Of a DNA stretch of 9,568 nucleotides, positions 1-6,887 are shown one piece after another. The position numbers and the translations under genes were made by a program. Below the pieces are notes generated by a model. It saw only the letters and a program-made list of their open reading frames with translations. It did no database searches and had not been told where the DNA came from. How positions within the stretch are numbered: the first letter of the stretch is position 1; each line of letters opens with the position of its first letter. Location of the stretch: positions 1 to 9,568 of the forward strand of contig CAJXGR010000102.1 of NCBI GenBank assembly GCA_913053665.1, written 5' to 3'. This stretch comes from an uncultured Spirochaetia bacterium. Lineage in GTDB: Bacteria; Spirochaetota; UBA6919.

Positions 1-2
1 TC

Positions 3-527
3 TATAATATCGTAACCAAGAAAAAAAAGAATAACATATCATCCAGCTCCAAAAGAGGTTTTAGCGAAGAAGAGGAAATCTCCGCGGCCTCAAAAGGCTT
101 TAGTGAAGAAGAGGAAATCTCCGCGGCCTCAAAAGGCTTTAGTGAAGAAGAAGAACTCTCTGCCGCTACTAAAGGGTTCAGCGAGGAAGAAGAAATCTCT
201 GCGGCTACTAAAGGATTTAGTGAGGAAGAAGAACTATCAGCGGCTAGCAAAGGATTTAGTGAGGAAGACGAAATCGCAGCCTCCTCCAAGGGGATTGTTA
301 AAAAAAGAAAGAAAAGGTCTTCTCGTAAGAAAAGGGGCTTCACAAAAAGAGACAGGCGATATCGTAATAAGGCTCAAGAAAAGAATAAGGTGGATATTAT
401 TCCCATTATCTTTGCCAAATACTATGTATTTAACAAAAAAGCCTATTACGCCCAACAGAAGAAAATCTTAAAACGAATCAAAAAGCGAAAAGCAAGAACT
501 AAAAAGCGAAAAAAATCTAAACGATAG
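3..527 (+). CDS. Acidic-repeat / basic-tail protein, 3' part (start outside window)
   Basis: The reading frame is open from the left edge to a TAG stop at 525-527, so the N-terminus is missing; there is no start codon before the repeats. I do not recognise the protein. It shows a short Lys/Ser-rich lead-in, six tandem 13-residue repeats (consensus GFSEEEEISAASK), then a 78-residue tail with about 37 Lys/Arg and only 3 Asp/Glu, broken by one hydrophobic patch (VDIIPIIFAKYYVF). Differences between repeats are mostly synonymous (for example GGT/GGC/GGG/GGA for Gly), which argues that this frame, and not the overlapping open frames on either strand, is the coding one. The strong charge polarity (acidic repeats, basic tail) could suit binding of nucleic acid or a polyanion, or self-association; that is inference. 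An M48 lipoprotein gene starts six bases after the stop, suggesting co-transcription. Confidence 0.75.
   Translation, partial: YNIVTKKKKNNISSSSKRGFSEEEEISAASKGFSEEEEISAASKGFSEEEELSAATKGFSEEEEISAATKGFSEEEELSAASKGFSEEDEIAASSKGIVKKRKKRSSRKKRGFTKRDRRYRNKAQEKNKVDIIPIIFAKYYVFNKKAYYAQQKKILKRIKKRKARTKKRKKSKR
57..290 (+). repeat. Six tandem 39-bp coding repeats
   Basis: Six head-to-tail 39-bp units begin at 57, 96, 135, 174, 213 and 252, each encoding one 13-residue repeat. Units 1 and 2 differ at only two third-codon positions, pointing to a fairly recent duplication; units 3-5 vary Ile/Leu at residue 8 and Ser/Thr at residue 12; unit 6 is the most diverged (EEDEIAASSK). A degenerate further copy may lie just upstream (about 39-56). 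The unit length is a multiple of three, so copy-number change would not shift the frame. Confidence 0.93.
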
Positions 528-533
528 TGACTA

Positions 534-1334
534 ATGATGCTCAGTAAATTATTGTTCTTTATAAATACCTTGATGCTTGCAATACTTCTAGTCTCCTGTT
601 CCTACCCACCCCCCAGGGAAGAGATTGATAAAAAGAGCAAAGAAATTGGCTTATACGAAGAATGGCTCATGGGTCTCATCGCATTGAGGAACATAAAAAC
701 CCCTCTCTACAACCCTAAAGGAACCTTAAAACCTCTGGAACTCAAGTTTAGACTCATGCTAAAAAAACTCCACTACAATGCCATGGGCTTGGAATACTGG
801 CGTCAACCTTACAGACCCCCCGAAGTAATCATTTATAGAAGTCGATCAGAAAATGCTTTCACCCTCCCAGGTGGATTTATCTGCATGACAACAGGTTTAA
901 TCCGACGAGTTTATCGTCTTGCAAGTAAACCCGATCAAGTGATGGCTAGCATACTAGCTCACGAACTGGTTCACTTATATCTGGAACACCCGAAAAGGCA
1001 TTACGTGGCGATGCTTCTAAAAGATAATATCGGCAGGCAGTATCGTGAGATGGCTGAGGGGATCCAGGCGGCGGCTGGTGACTTCTCGAGCGATTATTCT
1101 AAACTATTAATTAAAACGATCTTGAAGGCTAAACAAGCTGGTACAGAGGGCTATCAAGCCGAAATGGAGTTTGAAGCAGATGTTAAGGCTGTCTCAATTA
1201 TGGATAAAGCAAAATACAATCCTAATGGTTTAGTGGCCGCTCTAAGCATCATGAAACACCATATGGGAGGGATTCATGGCTCCTATCAGGATCGCGTTAA
1301 AAGAGTAAGAAAAGCTATCAAAGAGTTGAATTAA
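534..1334 (+). CDS. M48-family metallopeptidase lipoprotein
   Basis: Predicted zinc-dependent endopeptidase anchored in the envelope as a lipoprotein. The N-terminus is a signal peptide with a lipobox-like LLVSC, placing the lipidated Cys at residue 22. The zinc site is HELVH at residues 143-147 within a hydrophobic helix; the third ligand is most likely Glu212 in EFEAD (E-x-x-A-D pattern of M48 enzymes). The ENAFTLPGGFICMTTGLI stretch before the active site matches the conserved M48 element, and a late HGSYQDRVKRV segment resembles the family's C-terminal arginine motif. The 266-residue length suits a compact M48 lipoprotein resembling the catalytic core of BepA/LoiP/YcaL-type outer-membrane quality-control proteases; the exact substrate is unknown. 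Two adjacent ATGs (534 and 537) are possible starts. No clear ribosome binding site is visible, so translation is probably coupled to the repeat-protein gene ending six bases upstream. Confidence 0.9.
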   Translation: MMLSKLLFFINTLMLAILLVSCSYPPPREEIDKKSKEIGLYEEWLMGLIALRNIKTPLYNPKGTLKPLELKFRLMLKKLHYNAMGLEYWRQPYRPPEVIIYRSRSENAFTLPGGFICMTTGLIRRVYRLASKPDQVMASILAHELVHLYLEHPKRHYVAMLLKDNIGRQYREMAEGIQAAAGDFSSDYSKLLIKTILKAKQAGTEGYQAEMEFEADVKAVSIMDKAKYNPNGLVAALSIMKHHMGGIHGSYQDRVKRVRKAIKELN

Positions 1335-1346
1335 GTGATAATCTTC

Positions 1347-1373
1347 TGTAGGGCTGGGTTACCCAGCTCTACA
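1347..1373. repeat. 12-bp-stem palindrome, REP-like (hairpin 1)
   Basis: TGTAGGGCTGGG at 1347-1358 pairs with CCCAGCTCTACA at 1362-1373 around a TTA loop; eleven Watson-Crick pairs and one G-T pair. It lies 12 bases after the M48 stop codon. It could act as a transcript-end stabiliser or attenuate transcription, but no T-run follows on the + strand, so a classical intrinsic terminator is not evident. The GTAG foot is the feature shared with hairpin 2 and with REP elements. Confidence 0.75.
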
Positions 1374-1409
1374 TGAGTTCGAAGCATACCTGTGTCGAGC
1401 AGGCCAATG

Positions 1410-1461
1410 AACTCTCTCAGAAAAAGCCTGTAGGTCGGACTTCCCAGTCCGACAGAGAGTT
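1410..1461. repeat. Compound palindrome with GTAG-headed REP-like core (hairpin 2)
   Basis: The core GTCGGACT (1434-1441) pairs with AGTCCGAC (1446-1453) around a TCCC loop, and is preceded by TGTAG at 1429-1433. This GTAG-plus-hairpin layout matches REP elements mobilised by RAYT (TnpA-REP) transposases. An outer arm AACTCTCT (1410-1417) pairs perfectly with AGAGAGTT (1454-1461), which directly continues the 3' side of the core stem, leaving a 16-base bulge on the 5' side. On the - strand the core stem is followed, after about eight bases, by a T5 run (complement of 1421-1425), so it may end transcription of the cytochrome gene. REP assignment is inference from layout; no copies can be compared within this window except hairpin 1. 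Confidence 0.65.
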
Positions 1462-1487
1462 AGCCCTTTTAACGGATTCCGAACGAA

Positions 1488-2990
1488 TTAATAGGCTTCC
1501 ACACGTTTTAACTCATCCAACTGAGTTTTCCCCTTCCTTTGTTTTGACAGTTCAATGAGTTCCTTCATTTCAAACTTTTTCCTGGAATTATCCTTTAGAT
1601 GAATCACTTCTTTAAATACGTAACTTGAAAAAGGGTAATGATTTTCAACGTTTTTCACCTTCCCGGCATACAGTGGATCAATATTGGGTGTATTTTTCAT
1701 AAAAGCAGCTGTTTTAGGCAAAAGACGTACATGTAGAGCCGTAATAACTAATTGACTCTTATCCAACTCTTTGGGAAGCTTCATTTTAAACGTCCAATTG
1801 ATCTTTTCTAATGGATTCAGACGATTATCTGTTAAATTAGGGGGAGATATACTCCATTCCATTTCTCGGTAGATTTTATAATGCTTGCGTTCTAAAACTT
1901 GCTTATCTCCATCTCTGAGAGTCGCTTCGATAAGAATAAATCGCTCACCGTCCCCCGTAGGCAAAGAATGACCATTGATGTCCGTATTTTCAAGGATCAC
2001 ATGAAATGTATTCTCTTTACCTGGAACCAGTTTGGTAATCCGACTGGTATCTACTTTTAGGGCAGTAACAAAGCCTCTATCGATGAGAGTATCATAGGTC
2101 TTGAAGGACTTGGGGACACCTCCACCCACCCAATAGTGTAAATGAGAGCTTCGTTCAGGGATCTGTTTGTCAGGATCTGTTTTATCCAGATCGGCTATTT
2201 TACGTTTTGTGAGGGGCATATGACAGTCCACACAGTCTTTTTTCCCGCTGTAGCGATCTTTGTCTATTCCAGCCTGACCTGGTCCATAGGGACCCCCTCG
2301 CCATTCTTGTCCTGTCGTGAAAAAACAAAGAGTCCTGTCTTCGATAGGCGATTTAGTCACGTTGTGGCAGTAAAAACATCGTTTTCTCAAGAATCGCTTA
2401 TTCTTTTTCACTGGATGGGGTGGGTTTGTGCCATTATTATTACCGTCTGATCTCCCAATAGCCCCATAAATAAAGGATTTACCTTGTTTGTCGGCCCGGA
2501 CATGGCATGTAGCACAGGTAATAGCTTCTTTCTTCATTTCGGGGTCAAAACCCGGATTATTCTTCTTTACAGGCTTTAGTATATCCCCATCCACCAAGTG
2601 GGTAACAAAATACTCTCGTTGATTCTGGATGGGTATGTGACAGTTTAAACATTGCCATTTGGGAACATCTTTTTTGGCTATTTCAGCTTGAAACTGGAGG
2701 TCACTCAGGGCACTCGAGTGGGTGGTTTGTGACCATTCCTTATAGATACTCTGATGGCATTGACCACAATCCTTGGCTTTTAAACCGATGGTTCCTTTGC
2801 CATCCAGCCGTTCGAGGGGTTTAAGCTGTGGAACAATAAACATACAGGGGGCAACCTTAGGGTCAAACACCTTGTTGAGGGGTATGGACCCCTTTGGCAG
2901 TGGCTGATTAACCTTTTTATCCTTGGATTGACAAAAACTAATGATGACTACAATGCTTAAAGTAATGACCATGAGAACTAATCTCATCAT
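1488..2990 (-). CDS. Pentaheme cytochrome c lipoprotein (cytochrome c554-like)
   Basis: Exported electron-transfer protein with five CxxCH heme-attachment motifs at residues 75-79, 114-118, 159-163, 205-209 and 253-257. The first, CGQCHQSIYKEWSQTTHSSA, has the arrangement typical of cytochrome c554-type multiheme domains, where a later His (His91) can serve as distal ligand; His283 and His285 in SSHLHYW are further ligand candidates. The N-terminus is a hydrophobic signal ending in IISFC, so Cys20 may be lipidated, although Phe before the Cys is unusual for a lipobox. Residues ~300-460 form a heme-free, probably beta-rich domain with NGHSLPTGDGER, an element seen C-terminally in many exported multiheme cytochromes. 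The second ATG (2987) is a likelier start, since GGGGG lies four bases before it but only one before the first. The gene lies 126 bases after mutS on the same strand and converges with the M48 gene. Redox partner unknown. Confidence 0.88.
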   Translation of the reverse strand: MMRLVLMVITLSIVVIISFCQSKDKKVNQPLPKGSIPLNKVFDPKVAPCMFIVPQLKPLERLDGKGTIGLKAKDCGQCHQSIYKEWSQTTHSSALSDLQFQAEIAKKDVPKWQCLNCHIPIQNQREYFVTHLVDGDILKPVKKNNPGFDPEMKKEAITCATCHVRADKQGKSFIYGAIGRSDGNNNGTNPPHPVKKNKRFLRKRCFYCHNVTKSPIEDRTLCFFTTGQEWRGGPYGPGQAGIDKDRYSGKKDCVDCHMPLTKRKIADLDKTDPDKQIPERSSHLHYWVGGGVPKSFKTYDTLIDRGFVTALKVDTSRITKLVPGKENTFHVILENTDINGHSLPTGDGERFILIEATLRDGDKQVLERKHYKIYREMEWSISPPNLTDNRLNPLEKINWTFKMKLPKELDKSQLVITALHVRLLPKTAAFMKNTPNIDPLYAGKVKNVENHYPFSSYVFKEVIHLKDNSRKKFEMKELIELSKQRKGKTQLDELKRVEAY

Positions 2991-3116
2991 GCCCCCATTG
3001 CTATAGAATAGCTAAAATATAAACCTTTTATAAAATAACGGTCTATCGAAATAGATTTATAATATACACATTGTTTGTCAGAAAGAAAAGAACTCAATGA
3101 AAAGATTCTTTGTGAG

Positions 3117-5777
3117 TCACGAAGTCAAATCGCCTCGTCGGACTTTTTCCTGAAGTTGTTTAATCCTTTGTGAGAGTAGGGTAGGGGGGAGGTTAATATC
3201 AAGTTTCAGGATTTCCTTAGCTAAGTGATCGTATTGCATTGGGAATAATGAAAATTGATTTTGTTCCTGCTGAAAAATGTCTTTCATCTTTTCTTGTTTG
3301 AGTAAATCTTCTTCCACCTCATAGTTACGGTTCTCCAGGTCAGAGAGTATTTCCTTGGCTCTTTGTATCACTTTATCGGGTAAGCCGGCTAGTCGGGCTA
3401 CCTGAATGCCATAACTCTTACCTCCACTGCCATGATTCACCTGGTGGAGGAAAATAATCTCATCTCCCCATTCTCGGACTAATACCTGAAAGCTTTGAAT
3501 CCCCTGTTCTTTGGCTAATGACGTGAGTTCATGATAGTGGGTGGCAAAGAGGATTTTTCCCATCTTCTTGGGTTCCAGGGCCAAGTACTCAACAATGCTC
3601 CAGGCGATGGATAGACCGTCATAAGTACTCGTGCCCCTTCCAATCTCATCCATAATAATGAGAGAACGGTCTGTGGCATTGTTTAGTATTAAAGCCGCTT
3701 CAATCATCTCCACCAAAAAAGTGCTTTCCCCACGAGCCAGATTATCAGAAGCTCCGATCCGTGTAAATATCTTGTCCACGATAGGTATTTTGGCGTACTG
3801 AGCAGGTATAAATGAACCTATTTGAGCCATAATCACTAACAGTGCCGCTTGTCTTAAAAACGTAGACTTTCCAGCCATGTTTGGCCCAGTGATTATATGA
3901 AGACGATCCATGTCCTGAAAGATCAAATCATTGGGTATGAACTCCTCATCCTTTAGAAACATCTCTACAACGGGGTGGCGTCCATCTTTAATGATAAAGT
4001 CTTTATCCTCCGATATTTCAGGCATAACATAGTTCTTATGTAGGGCTAGATAAGCGAATCCGAATAGAATATCTATCTCGGAAATCTTTTCGCAAACTTG
4101 TTTCAGATCCCCCAGATGATCACACAGGATGATTCTGACACCTTCAAAGAGTTCTTTTCCCAATGCCAGGATCTTTTCCTGAGCCCCCAGGATTTTGGAT
4201 TCATATTCGGTCAATTCAGGGAGGGTGTAGCGGGTGGCATTGGTGAGCGATTGCTTTTTGATGTAATAGTCTGGAATGTTTTTAGTATTCCCTTTGGACA
4301 CTTCGATAAAATAGCCGATCACTTTATTGTATTTTATTCTTAGATTTGCTATCCTGAGGCTGGAACGTTCTCTTTCCTGGAGCTGGGCGATATAATCCTT
4401 ACCTTCTCGGCTGATGGCCTTAAGATCATCCAGTTCCAGGTTGTACCCTTCTCGTATAACTGATCCAGACGTAAAATCCACAGCAGGTTCATCCAATATT
4501 GCTTTGTGGATCAAGGTAATGACATCATTAAAATCAAGAGCATTTAGCGTGAAACGTGAAAATACTGGATATTCTGATAATCTATCGCTTAGATCCCGAA
4601 GGGTCAAAAGAGAATGTCTAAGGCCCGTTAAATCCCTTGGAGAAGCCTTATTCAGAGCAATTTTACCCAATAATCGCTCCACATCCATTAACCGATCTAA
4701 ATAGTTTTGTGTTTCAAGAAGTAAATTACCATCGTGAAAGAAAAAGCTGACTATTTCCTGACGCTGTTTAATGAGAGCCGCATTCAGAAGAGGCTGTAGA
4801 ATCCAGCGTCTTAGCTTTCGGCTTCCCATACTAGTCTTACACTTGTTCAGGGCTGACAAAAAAGTATGCTTCCCCGTACCATCCTGTATATTGCTGGTCA
4901 GTTCAAGGTTTCTGAGGGTGGATTCATTAAGCTCCATAGATTGACTTTTTTCTATGGAGTGAATTGTACTCAGATGAGAAACATCCCTAAGTTGTATCTC
5001 TTTAAGATAATAGAGGAGAGAGCCCGCTAGACCTATTGCCAATGGCTTTTTTTCAATACCAAAACCTTTAAGTGTAGTGACCTTAAGGCTTTCTAACAAA
5101 ATGGACTCGCCTTGTTTTGGATCAAAGCGATAGTCAGCCAGGTAATTTTTGATCGTCTCCTTTTGATCTTTTGCCAACAGCTTTTGAAAAGCTTGATTCT
5201 CTTTCAGAGACTCAGGAAGAATCAACTCTTTAGGAGAAATCTGGTATAAACGATCCGCGATAGCCTGATAAATGTTGTTCTCATCGTCTTCATAGACCAT
5301 GAAATCTCCAGTGGATAGATCAAGATAGGCCAATCCTAAAGTATAGGTCTGGTCCGGCCCATTGGCAGCAGTGGATGATTTTGCCTTCATCTGAAGGGCC
5401 ATGATATAATTATTTTGACTTTGGCCCATTTGATCCAATAAACGATCATCGATTAGAGTACCGGGCGTTATAACCTCTGTGACTCCCCGTTTTACAATAC
5501 CTTTTGCGGTCGATGGGTCTTCCAGCTGATCACAGATAGCTACTTTATAACCCGCCTTGATCAGCTTAAAGAGATAGTTTTCTTTGGCATGATGGGGGAT
5601 GCCACACATTGGGATATTGTTTCTCTTTGTTAGAGTGATATCCAGGACTTTAGAGGCCTTTTCGGCGTCCTCACCAAACATTTCATAAAAGTCACCCATT
5701 CTGAAAAAGAGGATTTCATCACAATAGCGATCTTTAATGTCATTGAATTGCTTCATCATGGGAGTGGTGGATTCCAA
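3117..5777 (-). CDS. mutS: DNA mismatch repair protein MutS
   Basis: Recognises mismatches and small loops in DNA and starts repair with MutL; cytoplasmic. The mismatch-probing motif GDFYEMF places Phe30-x-Glu32, the wedge residues of the N-terminal domain. Connector, lever and clamp regions follow (about 120-590). The ATPase domain has Walker A GPNMAGKST (631-639), GESTFLVEM (683-691), Walker B LIIMDE (706-711), GRGTSTYDG (713-721) and the ATHYHEL switch (745-751). QFSLF at 841-845 fits a beta-clamp binding motif. At 886 residues it is a full-length MutS1, complete from TPMM to the C-terminal helices. The start is TTG at 5777: the TPMM block conserved in this family needs residues upstream of the first ATG, and AGGAG lies seven bases before the TTG. 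The preceding SPOR gene ends ten bases upstream, so the two are translationally close. No missing catalytic residue was seen. Confidence 0.98.
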   Translation of the reverse strand: MESTTPMMKQFNDIKDRYCDEILFFRMGDFYEMFGEDAEKASKVLDITLTKRNNIPMCGIPHHAKENYLFKLIKAGYKVAICDQLEDPSTAKGIVKRGVTEVITPGTLIDDRLLDQMGQSQNNYIMALQMKAKSSTAANGPDQTYTLGLAYLDLSTGDFMVYEDDENNIYQAIADRLYQISPKELILPESLKENQAFQKLLAKDQKETIKNYLADYRFDPKQGESILLESLKVTTLKGFGIEKKPLAIGLAGSLLYYLKEIQLRDVSHLSTIHSIEKSQSMELNESTLRNLELTSNIQDGTGKHTFLSALNKCKTSMGSRKLRRWILQPLLNAALIKQRQEIVSFFFHDGNLLLETQNYLDRLMDVERLLGKIALNKASPRDLTGLRHSLLTLRDLSDRLSEYPVFSRFTLNALDFNDVITLIHKAILDEPAVDFTSGSVIREGYNLELDDLKAISREGKDYIAQLQERERSSLRIANLRIKYNKVIGYFIEVSKGNTKNIPDYYIKKQSLTNATRYTLPELTEYESKILGAQEKILALGKELFEGVRIILCDHLGDLKQVCEKISEIDILFGFAYLALHKNYVMPEISEDKDFIIKDGRHPVVEMFLKDEEFIPNDLIFQDMDRLHIITGPNMAGKSTFLRQAALLVIMAQIGSFIPAQYAKIPIVDKIFTRIGASDNLARGESTFLVEMIEAALILNNATDRSLIIMDEIGRGTSTYDGLSIAWSIVEYLALEPKKMGKILFATHYHELTSLAKEQGIQSFQVLVREWGDEIIFLHQVNHGSGGKSYGIQVARLAGLPDKVIQRAKEILSDLENRNYEVEEDLLKQEKMKDIFQQEQNQFSLFPMQYDHLAKEILKLDINLPPTLLSQRIKQLQEKVRRGDLTS

Positions 5778-5784
5778 CAGGTCT

Positions 5785-5789
5785 CTCCT
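5785..5789 (-). promoter_or_regulatory. Ribosome binding site of mutS, overlapping upstream stop
   Basis: On the - strand TAGGAGAGACCTGTTG contains the TAG stop of the SPOR gene, an AGGAG Shine-Dalgarno sharing bases with that stop, and the TTG start of mutS after a seven-base spacer. This decides the TTG start over the ATG six codons downstream and suggests coupling of mutS translation to the SPOR gene. Confidence 0.7.
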
Positions 5790-6813
5790 AGTTGTGGACT
5801 AATATATTCTTGATTCCTTTTCGGGTTAAAGCTCTGGAAGACATGAGAGCCTTTTTTTTAGTCTTGAAGGGGCCGGCAATCGTTTTAAAATAAGTTCTCC
5901 CCTTTGATTTATAAGTCATAATATAACTAGGCTGTCCTAAATCTTCTACTTTATTTTTTAACTTTAAGGCGTTTTGATGGGCTGAAAAAACTCCAATTTG
6001 AAGGATATACCCTTTCCTGGATTGATATTGGGTCTGACGATACTTATGAGATTTGGATCGATTCGGGCGATAATTCAGTTTATTTTTAGCATATTCTTTC
6101 TCTAAAGAGTGTGGATAGTTATGAACGAGTCGATTGAGGTACTGACGGCTTCTTTGAGACTTATTCAGCTTTGTATAGCACTGAGCCATACGATACAATA
6201 CCCTTGGGGTGAACTTAGTGCGTGGATAGTGTTTCATAAACTTCTTGTATAAAGATAAAGCTTTTTTATACTCTTGATCCATAAAATAAGCTCTTCCAAC
6301 ACTTAAAATGATACCTTTATGATAGATACCCTTCCTTAGGGCGGGCAAAAAGCTTTTTGCCATAGACACGACCTTTGGATAATCCTTTTGGAGCAATAAG
6401 ATCTTAATCATGTAATAGCCGGCCTTGTCCCGATAGGGTGATCTAGTAAAACGTTTTAGTATTTGCTTATAATAGAAATAGCTTTTATCATAATCGCCCA
6501 TGATATAGTAGAGACTGGCTAATTGATCAAGAACTCCATCTAATTCGGGGAAATTAGGATATTTCTTTGCAATCATTTTTAGAGACTGAATAACCTTATT
6601 CCCATTCACCAAAAGCTGTGTATAGTGATAGAGGGCGTAAGGAGCCTTGAAGCTGTTTGGACGCCTTTTATAATACCTGTAGAAGGCATTTTTAGCCTTC
6701 TTGAATCGATTTTGTTTTAAGTACTTTTGACCCGATTTATATAGATTTTTCCCTGATAAAACAGGGGCTAGAGCCATTAGACACAAGACAACAATCAATC
6801 GCATCCAAATCAT
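5788..6813 (-). CDS. Secreted TPR-repeat protein with C-terminal SPOR domain
   Basis: Likely periplasmic peptidoglycan-associated protein. Residues below are numbered from the upstream GTG (6834). A hydrophobic signal sequence (residues ~8-28, ending APVLSG) is followed by TPR-like helical repeats (about 30-250) with alternating patterns such as KYLKQNRFKKAKNAFYRYYK, YYIMGDYDKSYFYYKQIL and AYFMDQEYKKALSLYKKFM, resembling the YbgF/BamD-type outer-membrane TPR class. A basic linker leads into a SPOR domain at ~275-345 (GYILQIGVFSAHQNALKLK ... TYFKTIAGPFKTKKKAL), a fold that binds glycan strands lacking stem peptides at division or remodelling sites. The start chosen is ATG at 6813, which has AAAGAG six bases upstream; the in-frame GTG at 6834, with AGGA three bases before it, would add seven residues. 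It sits between rsmE (74 bases upstream) and mutS (10 bases downstream). The specific role is unknown. Confidence 0.85.
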   Translation of the reverse strand: MIWMRLIVVLCLMALAPVLSGKNLYKSGQKYLKQNRFKKAKNAFYRYYKRRPNSFKAPYALYHYTQLLVNGNKVIQSLKMIAKKYPNFPELDGVLDQLASLYYIMGDYDKSYFYYKQILKRFTRSPYRDKAGYYMIKILLLQKDYPKVVSMAKSFLPALRKGIYHKGIILSVGRAYFMDQEYKKALSLYKKFMKHYPRTKFTPRVLYRMAQCYTKLNKSQRSRQYLNRLVHNYPHSLEKEYAKNKLNYRPNRSKSHKYRQTQYQSRKGYILQIGVFSAHQNALKLKNKVEDLGQPSYIMTYKSKGRTYFKTIAGPFKTKKKALMSSRALTRKGIKNILVHN

Positions 6814-6887
6814 ATTACACTCTTTAACGTTCACTTATCCTAAGAATATCGGTAAATCAAAAGGGTATTCAAGTTCTAGTAAAGTAT

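Noticed and set aside
2..343. Open frame on the - strand with Ser/Leu-rich repeats (113 codons), and a + strand frame at 103-471
   Set aside because: Both are shadows of the 39-bp repeats. Codon changes between repeat units are mostly synonymous only in the + frame ending at 527, and that frame alone links smoothly to the next gene.
1373..1558. Small + strand open frame of 61 codons
   Set aside because: It runs through hairpin 2 and into the 3' end of the cytochrome gene on the other strand, lacks a ribosome binding site and shows no family resemblance.
2142..2450. Open frame of 102 codons on the + strand inside the cytochrome gene
   Set aside because: Antisense to well-supported heme motifs; no leader and no recognisable domain. 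The same applies to + strand frames at 4098-4343, 4414-4704 and 7042-7287.
2991..3116. Possible promoter and small hairpins between mutS and the cytochrome gene
   Set aside because: AT-rich -10-like runs (TATTATAAAT on the - strand) are present but no -35 match at proper spacing stands out, and the hairpins (TCTAT-TTCG-ATAGA; GCTAT-TCT-ATAGC) have only five pairs. A promoter is likely here but cannot be placed.
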